DNA from: CAG-390 sp964590755
GTDB lineage: Bacteria > Bacillota > Clostridia > Oscillospirales > CAG-272
Direction of reading: 5' to 3'
Assembly: GCA_964590755.1 (NCBI GenBank)
Contig: CAZPYK010000041.1
Coordinates: 1 to 13,623 of the forward strand
Length of the DNA: 13,623 nt
The notes under the pieces are model-generated. The model made no database searches, was not told the origin of the DNA, and saw only the letters and a program-made list of their open reading frames with translations. Made by a program: the position numbers and the translations under genes. Shown piece by piece: positions 1-6,938 of the stretch (positions are counted from its first letter, which is position 1; each line of letters begins with the position of its first letter).

Positions 1-348
1 TATAAGGAGATACAGCCGAAGGCGCGCTTCTTTTTGCTCACACTGCCGCACGGCTTCAACGCTCCCGAAAAGGATGCGCTCGTCACGCGCGTTTCCGAGC
101 TGATACGCGAGATAGCCGAGCTTTTCGAATGGACCTATGTCGTCGATCTCGAACGCTATCTGCCGCCGTTTGACGAGGAATTTCACCGTTGCTTCTTTAT
201 GAGCGGTCATTTTAACGCATCCGGTTATCTTATGGCATCGCGCGTGATATCGTCGTATATCGACTATATCATCAGAAACAACCCCGACGATTTCATGCAG
301 ACCGGCTTTATCGGCACGCCCTACCACAATCGCGGAGCCAAATGGTAA
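1..348 (+). CDS. SGNH/GDSL-type hydrolase, C-terminal part (5' end outside window)
   Basis: The reading frame is open from base 1 to the TAA at 346-348 and gives 115 residues, so the start lies upstream of the window. Near the end it reads SGHFNASGYLMAS, which resembles the block in SGNH hydrolases that carries the catalytic histidine, followed by a helix and a tail ending in FIGTPYHN. SGNH hydrolases are serine esterases, lipases or carbohydrate deacetylases. The nucleophile serine block and the oxyanion Gly and Asn blocks would lie in the missing part, so the substrate cannot be named. No signal peptide can be judged because the N terminus is absent. The gene is followed 16 bases later by a strong terminator, so it is the last gene of its transcript. 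The family call rests on one motif and general resemblance. Confidence 0.6.
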   Translation, partial: YKEIQPKARFFLLTLPHGFNAPEKDALVTRVSELIREIAELFEWTYVVDLERYLPPFDEEFHRCFFMSGHFNASGYLMASRVISSYIDYIIRNNPDDFMQTGFIGTPYHNRGAKW

Positions 349-364
349 CAACTTCACAGTCTGC

Positions 365-401
365 GGGGCTTGTCTCACGCCAGTGAGACAAGCCCCTTTT
401 T
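365..401 (+). terminator. Intrinsic terminator after the SGNH hydrolase gene
   Basis: A perfect 14-bp stem (GGGGCTTGTCTCAC at 365-378 with its complement at 383-396) closes on a GCCA loop and is followed by TTTTT at 397-401. The T run overlaps the stop codon of the convergent ldh gene. Read on the minus strand the hairpin is not followed by a T run, so it should mainly stop plus-strand transcription. Confidence 0.93.
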
Positions 402-1353
402 ACGCCAACACCTCGGTTTTCAGCGACTCGATGACCGCCCGCAACGACTCGGCAGACTGCCGCAGGCGCCGCTCCTCGTCACCGTTCAAGGGGATCTCAA
501 GCACCTGCTCGATCCCATTCCTGCCGATGATGCATGGAAGCCCTATGCAAACGCCCTCGATGCCGTAATGCCCGTCGGCGACCGTCGATACCGGAAGAAT
601 TGTGTGCTCATCTCGAACTATCGCTCCCGCTATCCGCCGCACCGCCTCGGCTATGGCATAATACGTAGCGCCCTTGGCGGCGATAATACGATACGCCGCA
701 TCCCTAACATCTTCAAACAGCGACGAAAAACCGCGCGGATCGCACTCGTCGCAGCATTCGCGGCAAAAGAGGGAAAGATCCACTCCCGAAATATTGGCAC
801 TGCTGAATACCGCGACCTCGCTGTCTCCATGCTCGCCTATGATAAATGTATGAACATTGCGGCTGTCAACTCCGAGCCGCTCGCCTACCAGCTGCTTAAG
901 TCTTGCGGTGTCAAGCACCGTGCCCGAGCCTATGACTCTGTTTTTTGGAAAGCGCGAACGCACAAGCGTGACATAAGTCAGAACATCCACCGGATTTGAC
1001 ACCACCAAAATAATACCGCAGGCTCGTATCCTCACCAACTCGTCAACTATCGATGAAAAGATGTTCGCATTTCTGTGGACCAGCTCTATCCTGCTCTCCC
1101 CCGTGCGCTGTGCCGCGCCCGCCGTTATTATCACCAGCGACGCGTCGGAAATATCGGAATATCCGCCTTGGTATATACTCATCGGCTGATGAAAGGGCAG
1201 GCCGTGGGCTATGTCCTCTGCCTCTCCGCGAGCCTTTTTCTCATCGGCGTCTATCAGCACCAGCTCGGAGAACAGCCCGCTCTGCATAAGCGTATATGCG
1301 GTGGTGGCACCGACGTTTCCGCAGCCTATTACGGCACATTTCCTAATATTCAC
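400..1353 (-). CDS. ldh: L-lactate dehydrogenase (NAD-dependent)
   Basis: This 317-residue protein has the usual length for an L-lactate dehydrogenase, the cytoplasmic enzyme that reduces pyruvate to L-lactate and regenerates NAD+ in fermentation. The nucleotide-binding GCGNVGATTAY lies at residues 10-20, and Asp35 in LIDAD favours NAD over NADP. Gln82 in GAAQRTGESR is the residue that separates lactate from malate dehydrogenases. Arg88, Asn120, Asp148, Arg151 and His175 (IGEHGDSEV) form the expected active site. The start is GTG at 1351-1353. The only Shine-Dalgarno sequence is GGAGG at 1369-1373, 15 bases upstream, which is unusually far. The terminator of glpK sits immediately upstream of that site, leaving almost no room for a separate promoter. 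Expression therefore probably depends on read-through from glpK or on a promoter upstream of the hairpin. Confidence 0.95.
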   Translation of the reverse strand: MNIRKCAVIGCGNVGATTAYTLMQSGLFSELVLIDADEKKARGEAEDIAHGLPFHQPMSIYQGGYSDISDASLVIITAGAAQRTGESRIELVHRNANIFSSIVDELVRIRACGIILVVSNPVDVLTYVTLVRSRFPKNRVIGSGTVLDTARLKQLVGERLGVDSRNVHTFIIGEHGDSEVAVFSSANISGVDLSLFCRECCDECDPRGFSSLFEDVRDAAYRIIAAKGATYYAIAEAVRRIAGAIVRDEHTILPVSTVADGHYGIEGVCIGLPCIIGRNGIEQVLEIPLNGDEERRLRQSAESLRAVIESLKTEVLA

Positions 1354-1378
1354 TTTATCTGTTTTTTTCCTCCGCTTT

Positions 1379-1416
1379 AAAAAAAATAATACCGAAGACG
1401 ATTCCTCGGTATTATT
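1379..1416 (-). terminator. glpK terminator, directly upstream of the ldh ribosome binding site
   Basis: On the minus strand the arms at 1416-1403 and 1398-1385 form a 14-bp stem with one G-U wobble and the loop ATCG. The transcript then runs into eight U (A run 1379-1386 on the plus strand, partly within the stem base). The GGAGG of ldh begins only about five bases further on. It can act as the glpK terminator and, if partly leaky, as an attenuator for ldh. A/T runs on both sides could also let it stop plus-strand transcripts. Confidence 0.85.
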
Positions 1417-1454
1417 ATTTTATTTTAATCGATTTTTATGCCCGGGAGAGGCGC

Positions 1455-2942
1455 TTATTTTGTAAGCACTCTGCCCACCGCCTCACGCCAGCCGGAAAGC
1501 CTGCCGGCGCGCTCCTCGGCGGATATGGCGGGAGCAAAGCTTCTGTCGACGCTCCAACGCTTCGCTATCTCATCGAGCGACGAAAAAGCGCCAGTGGCAA
1601 GTCCCGCAAGATTCGCGGCTCCCAGAGCCGTCGTTTCTATACAGCGCGGACGTATTATCGGTATGCCCAAAAGATCTGCCTGTATCTCCAAAAGCAGATC
1701 GTTTGCCGACGCGCCGCCATCCACCTTAAGAGAGGTCATGTCCACGCCCGCCTCGCGCTTCATAAGCTCAAGCACATCCGCTGTTTGATATGCCATCGAT
1801 TCAAGCACGGCGCGAACGACATGCGCGCGCGTGGTTCCTCTGGTGATTCCGAGCAGCGCGCCGCGAGCATACGGATCCCAATACGGGGCACCCAGCCCCA
1901 CAAAGGCGGGCACGAACCATGTGCCGCCGCTGTCCTTTACCGAGCGCGCCAAAGCCTCGGTCTCGGATGCCTTGGCAACAAGCCCGAGTCCGTCTCTCAG
2001 CCATTGCACCGCCGCACCGCAAACGAAGACCGAACCCTCAAGCGCGTATCTTACCTTTTGATCACCGATGCCCCACGCTATCGTTGTCAGCAGTCCGTTT
2101 TCCGAGAACACGGGCCTCTCGCCGGTATTCATCAGCATAAAGCCGCCGGTGCCGTAGGTGTTTTTGGCATCTCCGGCATTAAAACAGCATTGACCGAAAA
2201 GCGCCGCCTGCTGATCTCCCGCCACGCCCGCGACAGGTATCGGAGCGCCGAACAGTTCGGCGCTCGTTTCGCCGAAGATCCCGGAGGACGGCATAACGCG
2301 CGGAAGCATCGCTCGCGGAATGTCAAAAAGGCGCAAAAGCTCGTCATCCCAATCAAGCGTGTTGATGTTAAAAAGCATCGTTCGCGAGGCATTGGAAAGA
2401 TCTGTCGCATGCACTCGCCCGCCGGTGAGCTTGAATATAAGCCAGCTGTCCACCGTGCCGAAGCAGAGCTCGCCGCGACGCGCCCGCTCTCGCGCACCGT
2501 CCACATTATCAAGTATCCATTTAAGCTTTGTCGCCGAAAAATATGCGTCTATCAAAAGCCCCGTTCGCCTGCGTATATCCTCACACAGCTCGCCGCTTTT
2601 GATGTAATCGCAATATTCGGCGGTACGTCGGCATTGCCAAACGATGGCATTGTATATCGGTCTGCCGCTCTCGCGTTCCCAGACTATGGTCGTCTCACGC
2701 TGATTGGTGATGCCGATTCCGTATATCTCCCCCGCATCGGCTCCCGAGCGCTTCAGTGCGTCACGCGCCACCTCAAGCTGAGTTTGCCATATCTCCTCGG
2801 GATCGTGCTCCACCCAGCCCTTGTGAGGAAATATCTGACCGAATTCCTTTTGCGAGGATGCGACGGCACGCCCCTCAAGATCGAATATTATCGACCGCGA
2901 GCTTGTGGTGCCTTGATCGAGCGCCATTATGTATTTATGCAT
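1455..2942 (-). CDS. glpK: Glycerol kinase
   Basis: Phosphorylates glycerol with ATP to sn-glycerol 3-phosphate in the cytoplasm, the entry step of glycerol catabolism. The 495-residue protein is of standard length for this FGGY-family kinase. Visible signatures are ALDQGTTSSRS near the N terminus, the glycerol-binding TNQRETT segment, YNAIVWQCRRTAEYC, AGDQQAALFGQ with the catalytic Asp, NTYGTGGF in the nucleotide-binding half, and GGASANDLLLEIQADLLG. I chose ATG at 2940-2942 because GGAGGGAG lies 5-8 bases upstream; a longer reading from 2981 would start inside the promoter. The histidine that HPr phosphorylates in PTS-regulated Firmicute enzymes (HFFG or HFYG before the AGDQQ block) is missing: the sequence there reads SAELFGAPIPVAG. 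No glycerol facilitator or glycerol-3-phosphate oxidase gene is adjacent. Confidence 0.97.
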   Translation of the reverse strand: MHKYIMALDQGTTSSRSIIFDLEGRAVASSQKEFGQIFPHKGWVEHDPEEIWQTQLEVARDALKRSGADAGEIYGIGITNQRETTIVWERESGRPIYNAIVWQCRRTAEYCDYIKSGELCEDIRRRTGLLIDAYFSATKLKWILDNVDGARERARRGELCFGTVDSWLIFKLTGGRVHATDLSNASRTMLFNINTLDWDDELLRLFDIPRAMLPRVMPSSGIFGETSAELFGAPIPVAGVAGDQQAALFGQCCFNAGDAKNTYGTGGFMLMNTGERPVFSENGLLTTIAWGIGDQKVRYALEGSVFVCGAAVQWLRDGLGLVAKASETEALARSVKDSGGTWFVPAFVGLGAPYWDPYARGALLGITRGTTRAHVVRAVLESMAYQTADVLELMKREAGVDMTSLKVDGGASANDLLLEIQADLLGIPIIRPRCIETTALGAANLAGLATGAFSSLDEIAKRWSVDRSFAPAISAEERAGRLSGWREAVGRVLTK

Positions 2943-2983
2943 CTTGCTCCCTCCTGCCGAACGACTTGCGTCTTTATACATTT

Positions 2984-3012
2984 ATTATATATAATTCAAG
3001 CGCCAAAGTCAA
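2984..3012 (-). promoter_or_regulatory. Sigma-A promoter of glpK
   Basis: On the minus strand TTGACT (3012-3007) is separated by 17 bp from TATAAT (2989-2984). Transcription would start near 2977, leaving a leader of about 35 bases before the glpK ATG. The -35 box begins about 19 bp after the stop codon of the upstream coiled-coil gene, so glpK can be transcribed on its own. Confidence 0.88.
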
Positions 3013-3030
3013 TAGCGCGGCGCAAAAAGA

Positions 3031-3789
3031 TCAGTCCGCCTCAAAGGATGATATGCCGCCAAGCACGCCGGCGCATTTTGACATCACGGCAAAAAAGCGT
3101 CCGGGCATTGCTTCTTTCGACTCCGCGTCCCGAGCCTCGGATATTCCGAGCGCCGCTTCGGATGCCGTCAACGCGGCGGACAACTCCTCTGTTGCCGTCG
3201 CGGCAGCTTCCGCCGCCGCGGTAAGCGCTTCGGCGGCATGCCGTGCGCTTTCCGCGGCTTTTTCGGCTTCCGCGGGGTCCGAGAAAGAGCGCGAGCGCCC
3301 GATCAGTTCGTCCGCCAATGCGGCATATTTCAGCTCAAGCGCCGACTCATGCGCACGCCGCGCAAGCTCGCTCATACGCGCCGCCTCGACTCCCATGCGA
3401 CCGACCGATGCGGAGAGCACCGCCATCTCGCTTCCGAGCTCTCCGCAGAGCCGTGCAAAGCCACGACGCAGCTTTCGAAGCTCTTCCGACGAAAAAGCAA
3501 AGGAATATTCCCGCAGGATCCCACTCGCGCGAAATTCGTCAAGCATGCTGACCACACTTGCCCGCGCACGCCTCACCGCACCGTATGCCTCGGACACGAG
3601 CCGCATTGCACCGTCGTGACGCTCGGTCACCTCGCTTATCGCGCGTGCGGCGCTCTCGCCGGCACGCTCAAGGAGAGCGCCGCTCTCATCCTCGATCTGA
3701 CGCATTATCATACGCAAGGCATCCGCGTCGTCGGGTCTGATATTGATATTCTTTTTTTCAAGCATCAAAAACAGTTCGCTTGTCGTCAT
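3031..3789 (-). CDS. Alanine-rich coiled-coil protein of unknown function
   Basis: I do not recognise this 252-residue protein. It has no signal peptide and no hydrophobic segment long enough for a membrane helix, so it is probably cytoplasmic. Residues 30-165 are mostly helical with heptad-like spacing and many Arg and Glu. Residues 171-223 are extremely rich in Ala and Glu (for example HAAEALTAAAEAAATATEEL) and should form a long coiled coil. The last 25 residues (MPGRFFAVMSKCAGVLGGISSF) are more hydrophobic and could be an amphipathic end piece. The start ATG has AAGGAG ten bases upstream. The gene lies between the khpA terminator and the glpK promoter, so it is probably its own unit, but no clear promoter is visible in 3790-3842. 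The long open frame in GC-rich DNA with a good ribosome binding site supports a real gene, although composition alone could mislead. Confidence 0.75.
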   Translation of the reverse strand: MTTSELFLMLEKKNINIRPDDADALRMIMRQIEDESGALLERAGESAARAISEVTERHDGAMRLVSEAYGAVRRARASVVSMLDEFRASGILREYSFAFSSEELRKLRRGFARLCGELGSEMAVLSASVGRMGVEAARMSELARRAHESALELKYAALADELIGRSRSFSDPAEAEKAAESARHAAEALTAAAEAAATATEELSAALTASEAALGISEARDAESKEAMPGRFFAVMSKCAGVLGGISSFEAD

Positions 3790-3842
3790 GACTTTCGGGC
3801 TCCTTTATCGGTAAGAAATAAGTTGTTGACATATCGTTTTTT

Positions 3843-3881
3843 AAAAATATGTCCGGACACGATCGCGCGCCCGGAGCATAT
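3843..3881 (-). terminator. Terminator ending the ylxM-ffh-rpsP-khpA operon
   Basis: Starting one base after the khpA stop, the minus strand folds into a 15-bp stem. ATATG (3881-3877) and TCCGGGCGCG (3875-3866) pair with the segment 3861-3847, with C3876 bulged, two G-U pairs and a CGAT loop. The stem is followed by TTTT at 3846-3843. Its position and strength indicate that this is where the operon ends. Confidence 0.9.
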
Positions 3882-3882
3882 C

Positions 3883-4122
3883 TTATTTTATCTCGACGTT
3901 GACTTTTTTGCCGGAGCCCGCCGCAGCCGCCTTCACAACAGTGCGAATTGCCTTGGCAATCTTGCCGTGCTTGCCTATGACCATACCGGTCTCGTCGGGT
4001 GCCACGGTAAGTAAGAGCTCGATGCTGCCGTCGCTTTCATTGTCGGTGCGCTCCACGCGCACAGCGTCCGGCGTATCAACGATCGCACGCGCCATATCGG
4101 CAACGATCTTTTCGAGTTCCAT
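3883..4122 (-). CDS. khpA: KH-domain RNA-binding protein KhpA (YlqC family)
   Basis: A single-KH-domain protein of 79 residues. KhpA-type proteins bind RNA, often as a partner of KhpB/EloR, and act in post-transcriptional control and cell elongation in Firmicutes. The type-specific helix-loop GKHG lies at residues 50-53 within MVIGKHGKIAKAIRTVVKAAA, and the N terminus MELEKIVADMARAIVDTPDAV matches the family pattern. I chose the ATG at 4120-4122, which has GGTGG five bases upstream. A GTG at 4129-4131 in the same frame would add three residues but has no ribosome binding site. The gene follows rpsP after a short gap, so translation is probably coupled. It is the last gene of the operon. Confidence 0.92.
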   Translation of the reverse strand: MELEKIVADMARAIVDTPDAVRVERTDNESDGSIELLLTVAPDETGMVIGKHGKIAKAIRTVVKAAAAGSGKKVNVEIK

Positions 4123-4139
4123 TTCAGCCACCGAATTGA

Positions 4140-4382
4140 TCAGTCAACGATTCCGGCTCTCTTGAGCAGGACCTTTACGGTCTCGGTGGGCTGAGCACCG
4201 TTGGCGAGCCATGTCTTTGCTTTGTCTGCGTCGATCTTGATCACAGAGGGCTCGGTGAGGGGATTGTAATATCCGATCTCCTCAATAAATCTGCCGTTGC
4301 GGGGCGAACGCTCGTCGGCAACGATCACACGATAGAAGGGCTGCTTTTTTGCGCCGACTCTTCTGAGTCTCATTTTTACCAT
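4140..4382 (-). CDS. rpsP: 30S ribosomal protein S16
   Basis: The 80-residue product has the full S16 pattern: MVKMRLRRVGAKKQPFYRVIVADERSPRNGRFIE at the N terminus, then IGYYNPLTEP, and a helical end with the conserved WLANGAQPTETV segment. S16 is an early-assembling 30S subunit protein. The ATG has GGAGG eight bases upstream (4391-4395). The gene sits between ffh and khpA in the order conserved in Firmicutes and shares their direction. Confidence 0.98.
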   Translation of the reverse strand: MVKMRLRRVGAKKQPFYRVIVADERSPRNGRFIEEIGYYNPLTEPSVIKIDADKAKTWLANGAQPTETVKVLLKRAGIVD

Positions 4383-4431
4383 TGTTTTTTCCTCCGAAAC
4401 ATAGTTTCTTAATTATTTATTTTGAAAATCC

Positions 4432-5769
4432 TTAAAACGGAAATTTCATTCCTTTTCTGCGTCCGCCTTTAAATTTACCGGCGGAGGTAAACTGCTTCAT
4501 AAGCTTTTTGGTCTGTTCGAATTGCTTCAGCAGACGGTTGACTTCCTCAACGGTGGTTCCGCTGCCGGCGGCAATGCGACGGCGCCGCGAATAATTCAAT
4601 ATCTCCGGCTTCGCACGCTCGCGCGGAGTCATCGATTTGATTATCGCCTCGGTACGCGCCAGTGCCTTTTCGTCGATCTTGGCATCCTTAAACTCGGATG
4701 CGTTGATGCCCGGCATCATGCCGAGAAGCTGCTCCATAGACCCCATGCTCTTTATCTGCGCAAACTGCTCAAGATAGTCGTCAAGAGTGAAGGATTGCTC
4801 ACGTATCTTCCTTTCAAGCTCCTTTTCCTGCTTTTCGTCATACGCCGCCTGCGCCTTTTCGATCAAGGTCAGCACGTCTCCCATGCCGAGAATACGGCTT
4901 GCCATTCTGTCCGGATAAAAGGGCTCGATGGCATCGATCTTTTCGCCGACACCGATGAATTTGATCGGCTTTCCGGTGACATATCTTACAGACAACGCCG
5001 CGCCGCCGCGCGTGTCGCCGTCAAGCTTTGTGAGTATCACGCCGGTGATGTCCAAAAGCTCGTTGAACTTTTCGGCAACGTTTACGGCATCCTGACCTAT
5101 CATCGAATCGACGGTAAGCAATATCTCGGTCGGGTGCGTATCCGACTTTATCGATTGCAGCTCTCCCATAAGCGCCTCGTCGATGTGAAGCCTTCCCGCG
5201 GTATCGATGAATACCATATCGTAAAAGTTCTTTTTGGCATACAAAAGCCCGTTCTTTGCGATATCCACCGGAGAGACATCCGTTCCCTCCGAATACACCG
5301 GAACGCCTATCTGCTCGCCGAGTATCTGCAATTGCTTTATCGCGGCGGGACGATACACGTCGCACGCCACAAGCAGAGGACGCTTGCCCTGTTTTTTGTA
5401 CATCGCGGCAAGCTTGGCGGCATGGGTGGTCTTGCCCGCGCCCTGAAGACCGACCATCATTATGACCGTCGGCGGATCGGAGGCTATCGTAAGCTTTGCC
5501 TGCGTGCCTCCCATTATATTGGTCAGTTCCTCGTTGACTATCTTAACTATCTGCTGTGCGGGCAGCAGTGACTCAAGCACCTCGGAGCCAACAGCTCTCT
5601 CGGTGACCGTTTGGGTAAATTCCTTTACGACCTTAAAGCTCACGTCTGCCTCAAGCAGCGCCATTTTGACCTCGCGCATCCCCGCGCGAACGTCAGCCTC
5701 GGTCAGCTTTCCCTTGCTTTTGAATTTTTTAAAAGCCTCTGAGAGCTTTTCGCTCAAGCTTCCGAACAA
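4432..5769 (-). CDS. ffh: Signal recognition particle protein Ffh (SRP54)
   Basis: GTPase of the signal recognition particle. It binds signal sequences emerging from the ribosome, carries 4.5S/SRP RNA and docks with FtsY at the membrane. The 445-residue protein shows an N domain (1-90) with ALLEADVSFKVVKEF, then the G domain with the P-loop GLQGAGKTT (107-115), DTAGR (189-193) and TKLDG (247-251). The methionine-rich M domain (about 325-430) includes the RNA-binding RRRRIAAGSG (395-404). The tail is basic (KFKGGRRKGMKF). The start codon is TTG at 5767-5769. The purine-rich GGGGAGGGAA in front of it gives a short spacing of about four bases, and no ATG, GTG or alternative in-frame start lies nearby. 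It is the second gene of the operon, 60 bases after ylxM. No SRP RNA gene was seen in the window. Confidence 0.98.
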   Translation of the reverse strand: MFGSLSEKLSEAFKKFKSKGKLTEADVRAGMREVKMALLEADVSFKVVKEFTQTVTERAVGSEVLESLLPAQQIVKIVNEELTNIMGGTQAKLTIASDPPTVIMMVGLQGAGKTTHAAKLAAMYKKQGKRPLLVACDVYRPAAIKQLQILGEQIGVPVYSEGTDVSPVDIAKNGLLYAKKNFYDMVFIDTAGRLHIDEALMGELQSIKSDTHPTEILLTVDSMIGQDAVNVAEKFNELLDITGVILTKLDGDTRGGAALSVRYVTGKPIKFIGVGEKIDAIEPFYPDRMASRILGMGDVLTLIEKAQAAYDEKQEKELERKIREQSFTLDDYLEQFAQIKSMGSMEQLLGMMPGINASEFKDAKIDEKALARTEAIIKSMTPRERAKPEILNYSRRRRIAAGSGTTVEEVNRLLKQFEQTKKLMKQFTSAGKFKGGRRKGMKFPF

Positions 5770-5829
5770 ATTCCCTCCCCCTTTCCGTATCTATCAAACA
5801 ACAGCGTAGCATCTATTCGTCATCCGCAT

Positions 5830-6165
5830 TTATATCACGGACGCAAGTATTCTGTCTATAAGCTCGGTCAGGCGCGCTTTTTCTTCTTCTCCGCCACCCA
5901 CCAAGCGCTTTGCCTCTGCGGCATATTCTTCAATATCGCGAAAGCGACGTGCCAGCCCCAGCTTTTCTTCATAGATTGCCAGCTCATCCCCCGCCTTTTT
6001 GATCAGATCGCGCACGCCCTGGCGCGTAATACCGAGCACCGAGGCGATCTCGGCAAGCGACAGATCGTCATTATAGTAAAACTCCATCGCCTCTCGACGA
6101 CGGTCGCTCAGCAGCTCGCCGTAAAAATCGAGCAGATACCCGAGCTCAAGCTTCTTTTCAAACAT
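5830..6165 (-). CDS. ylxM: YlxM/p13-family putative helix-turn-helix protein
   Basis: A 111-residue protein with the sigma-70 region-4-like helix-turn-helix typical of the YlxM family: YYNDDLSLAEIASVLGITRQGVRDLIKKA at about residues 30-58. Members sit in front of ffh in Gram-positive bacteria and have been proposed to act with, or regulate, the SRP genes; the exact role is not settled. The N terminus LELGYLLDFYGELLSDRRREAMEFYY is also typical. The ATG has GGGAG six bases upstream. It is the first gene of the ylxM-ffh-rpsP-khpA operon and lies behind a strong promoter with a dyad in the leader, which the protein might recognise. Confidence 0.93.
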   Translation of the reverse strand: MFEKKLELGYLLDFYGELLSDRRREAMEFYYNDDLSLAEIASVLGITRQGVRDLIKKAGDELAIYEEKLGLARRFRDIEEYAAEAKRLVGGGEEEKARLTELIDRILASVI

Positions 6166-6182
6166 ACCGCGCTCCCAAAAGG

Positions 6183-6203
6183 TGTAAAGTGTTTTGCTTT
6201 ACA
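6183..6203 (-). promoter_or_regulatory. Inverted repeat in the ylxM leader (candidate operator or hairpin)
   Basis: TGTAAAG and CTTTACA form perfect 7-bp arms with a 7-base centre. The dyad starts just after the -10 box, so it covers the expected transcription start near 6198. It could be a repressor site or a small 5' hairpin. There is no direct evidence for either. Confidence 0.45.
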
Positions 6204-6204
6204 T

Positions 6205-6233
6205 AGTATAGCACACTTTGTCGGCTTTGTCAA
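6205..6233 (-). promoter_or_regulatory. Sigma-A promoter of the ylxM-ffh-rpsP-khpA operon
   Basis: On the minus strand TTGACA (6233-6228) and TATACT (6210-6205) are spaced by exactly 17 bp, one mismatch from consensus overall. The leader to the ylxM ATG is about 33 bases. Confidence 0.92.
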
Positions 6234-6295
6234 CAGCAAAACCGAAAAAATAAACTTCCGATGTTGCGCGGACTCAAATATTCGCCTCCGAACTA

Positions 6296-6324
6296 TTGAT
6301 ATAAAGGCAAAATTGTGCTAAAAT
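6296..6324 (+). promoter_or_regulatory. Sigma-A promoter of the yqeG operon
   Basis: TTGATA (6296-6301) and TAAAAT (6319-6324) are spaced by 17 bp, about 38 bases upstream of the yqeG ATG. It diverges from the ylxM promoter. The roughly 60 bases between the two promoters show no further clear motif. Confidence 0.75.
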
Positions 6325-6362
6325 ATATCATGAGATAAAATTTTGCACGAAAAGAGAAAGCC

Positions 6363-6908
6363 ATGTCGAATCGAAAAAAAAGAAAAAGCTCCGCCTGCTC
6401 GGCGCGGCGAACGCTGGTGCCGGATCACATGTTTGAGCGCTTCAGCGATATAGGAGTCGATTTCCTGCGCTCCGAAGGTGTGCGCTCGCTCTTGATAGAT
6501 ATCGACAACACCTTGGCGCCGTACGAGGTCGCCGAGCCGGACGGGATCACCGTAGAATGGTTTGGCAAGCTGCGCGAGGCGGGCATACGCGCGGCGCTCA
6601 TATCCAACAACGAGCGCGAACGCGTCGAACGCTTCAATCGCACGCTCGCCCTCCCCGCCTACCACGATTGTCACAAGCCCTCGCGCAAGCATATATTAAA
6701 AGCCATGGCGGATATCGGTGCCGAGCGCGGGTCGACCATGTTCCTGGGCGACCAGATATTCACCGATGTGCTCGCGGCGCGCCGCGTCGGAGCCAGAGTG
6801 GCGGTAGTTCCGCCGATAAAGGACAAAAAAACTCTCTTCTTCAAATTCAAACGGCTGATGGAGCGCCCCATCATACGCAAATATCGCAAACGCCTGCGGC
6901 GCGGATGA
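6363..6908 (+). CDS. yqeG: YqeG-family HAD (subclass IIIA) phosphatase
   Basis: A 181-residue haloacid-dehalogenase-superfamily phosphatase. Motif I is LIDIDNTLAPY, with the nucleophile Asp46 and Asp48. Motif II is Ser81 in LISNN. The conserved Lys105 is in CHKPSRK and motif III is FLGDQIFTDVLAA with Asp130. HAD phosphatases hydrolyse phosphate esters through an aspartyl-phosphate; the physiological substrate of YqeG is not established. The N terminus carries a Lys/Arg-rich extension (SNRKKRKS) before the family's usual beginning. The ATG at 6363 is preceded by a weak purine stretch (AAAAGAGAAAG). It is the first gene of a three-gene unit with the TIM-barrel and aminopeptidase genes. Confidence 0.92.
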   Translation: MSNRKKRKSSACSARRTLVPDHMFERFSDIGVDFLRSEGVRSLLIDIDNTLAPYEVAEPDGITVEWFGKLREAGIRAALISNNERERVERFNRTLALPAYHDCHKPSRKHILKAMADIGAERGSTMFLGDQIFTDVLAARRVGARVAVVPPIKDKKTLFFKFKRLMERPIIRKYRKRLRRG

Positions 6909-6938
6909 TCTTCGTTACGGAAAGGTACGGTAATCAAA

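Noticed and set aside
2943..2981. N-terminal extension of GlpK to an upstream start
   Set aside because: It lies on the transcription start region of the glpK promoter, and the family sequence begins at the ATG of 2942 with a good ribosome binding site.
1785..3224. Long plus-strand open frame (479 codons) opposite glpK
   Set aside because: It is the antisense shadow of a certain glpK gene in GC-rich DNA, has no ribosome binding site and runs through the glpK promoter.
3826..3831. TTGACA on the plus strand as a promoter
   Set aside because: No acceptable -10 box follows at 16-18 bp and no plus-strand gene lies downstream.
4522..5571. Plus-strand open frame of 349 codons opposite ffh
   Set aside because: Antisense shadow of ffh without a ribosome binding site or recognisable domains.
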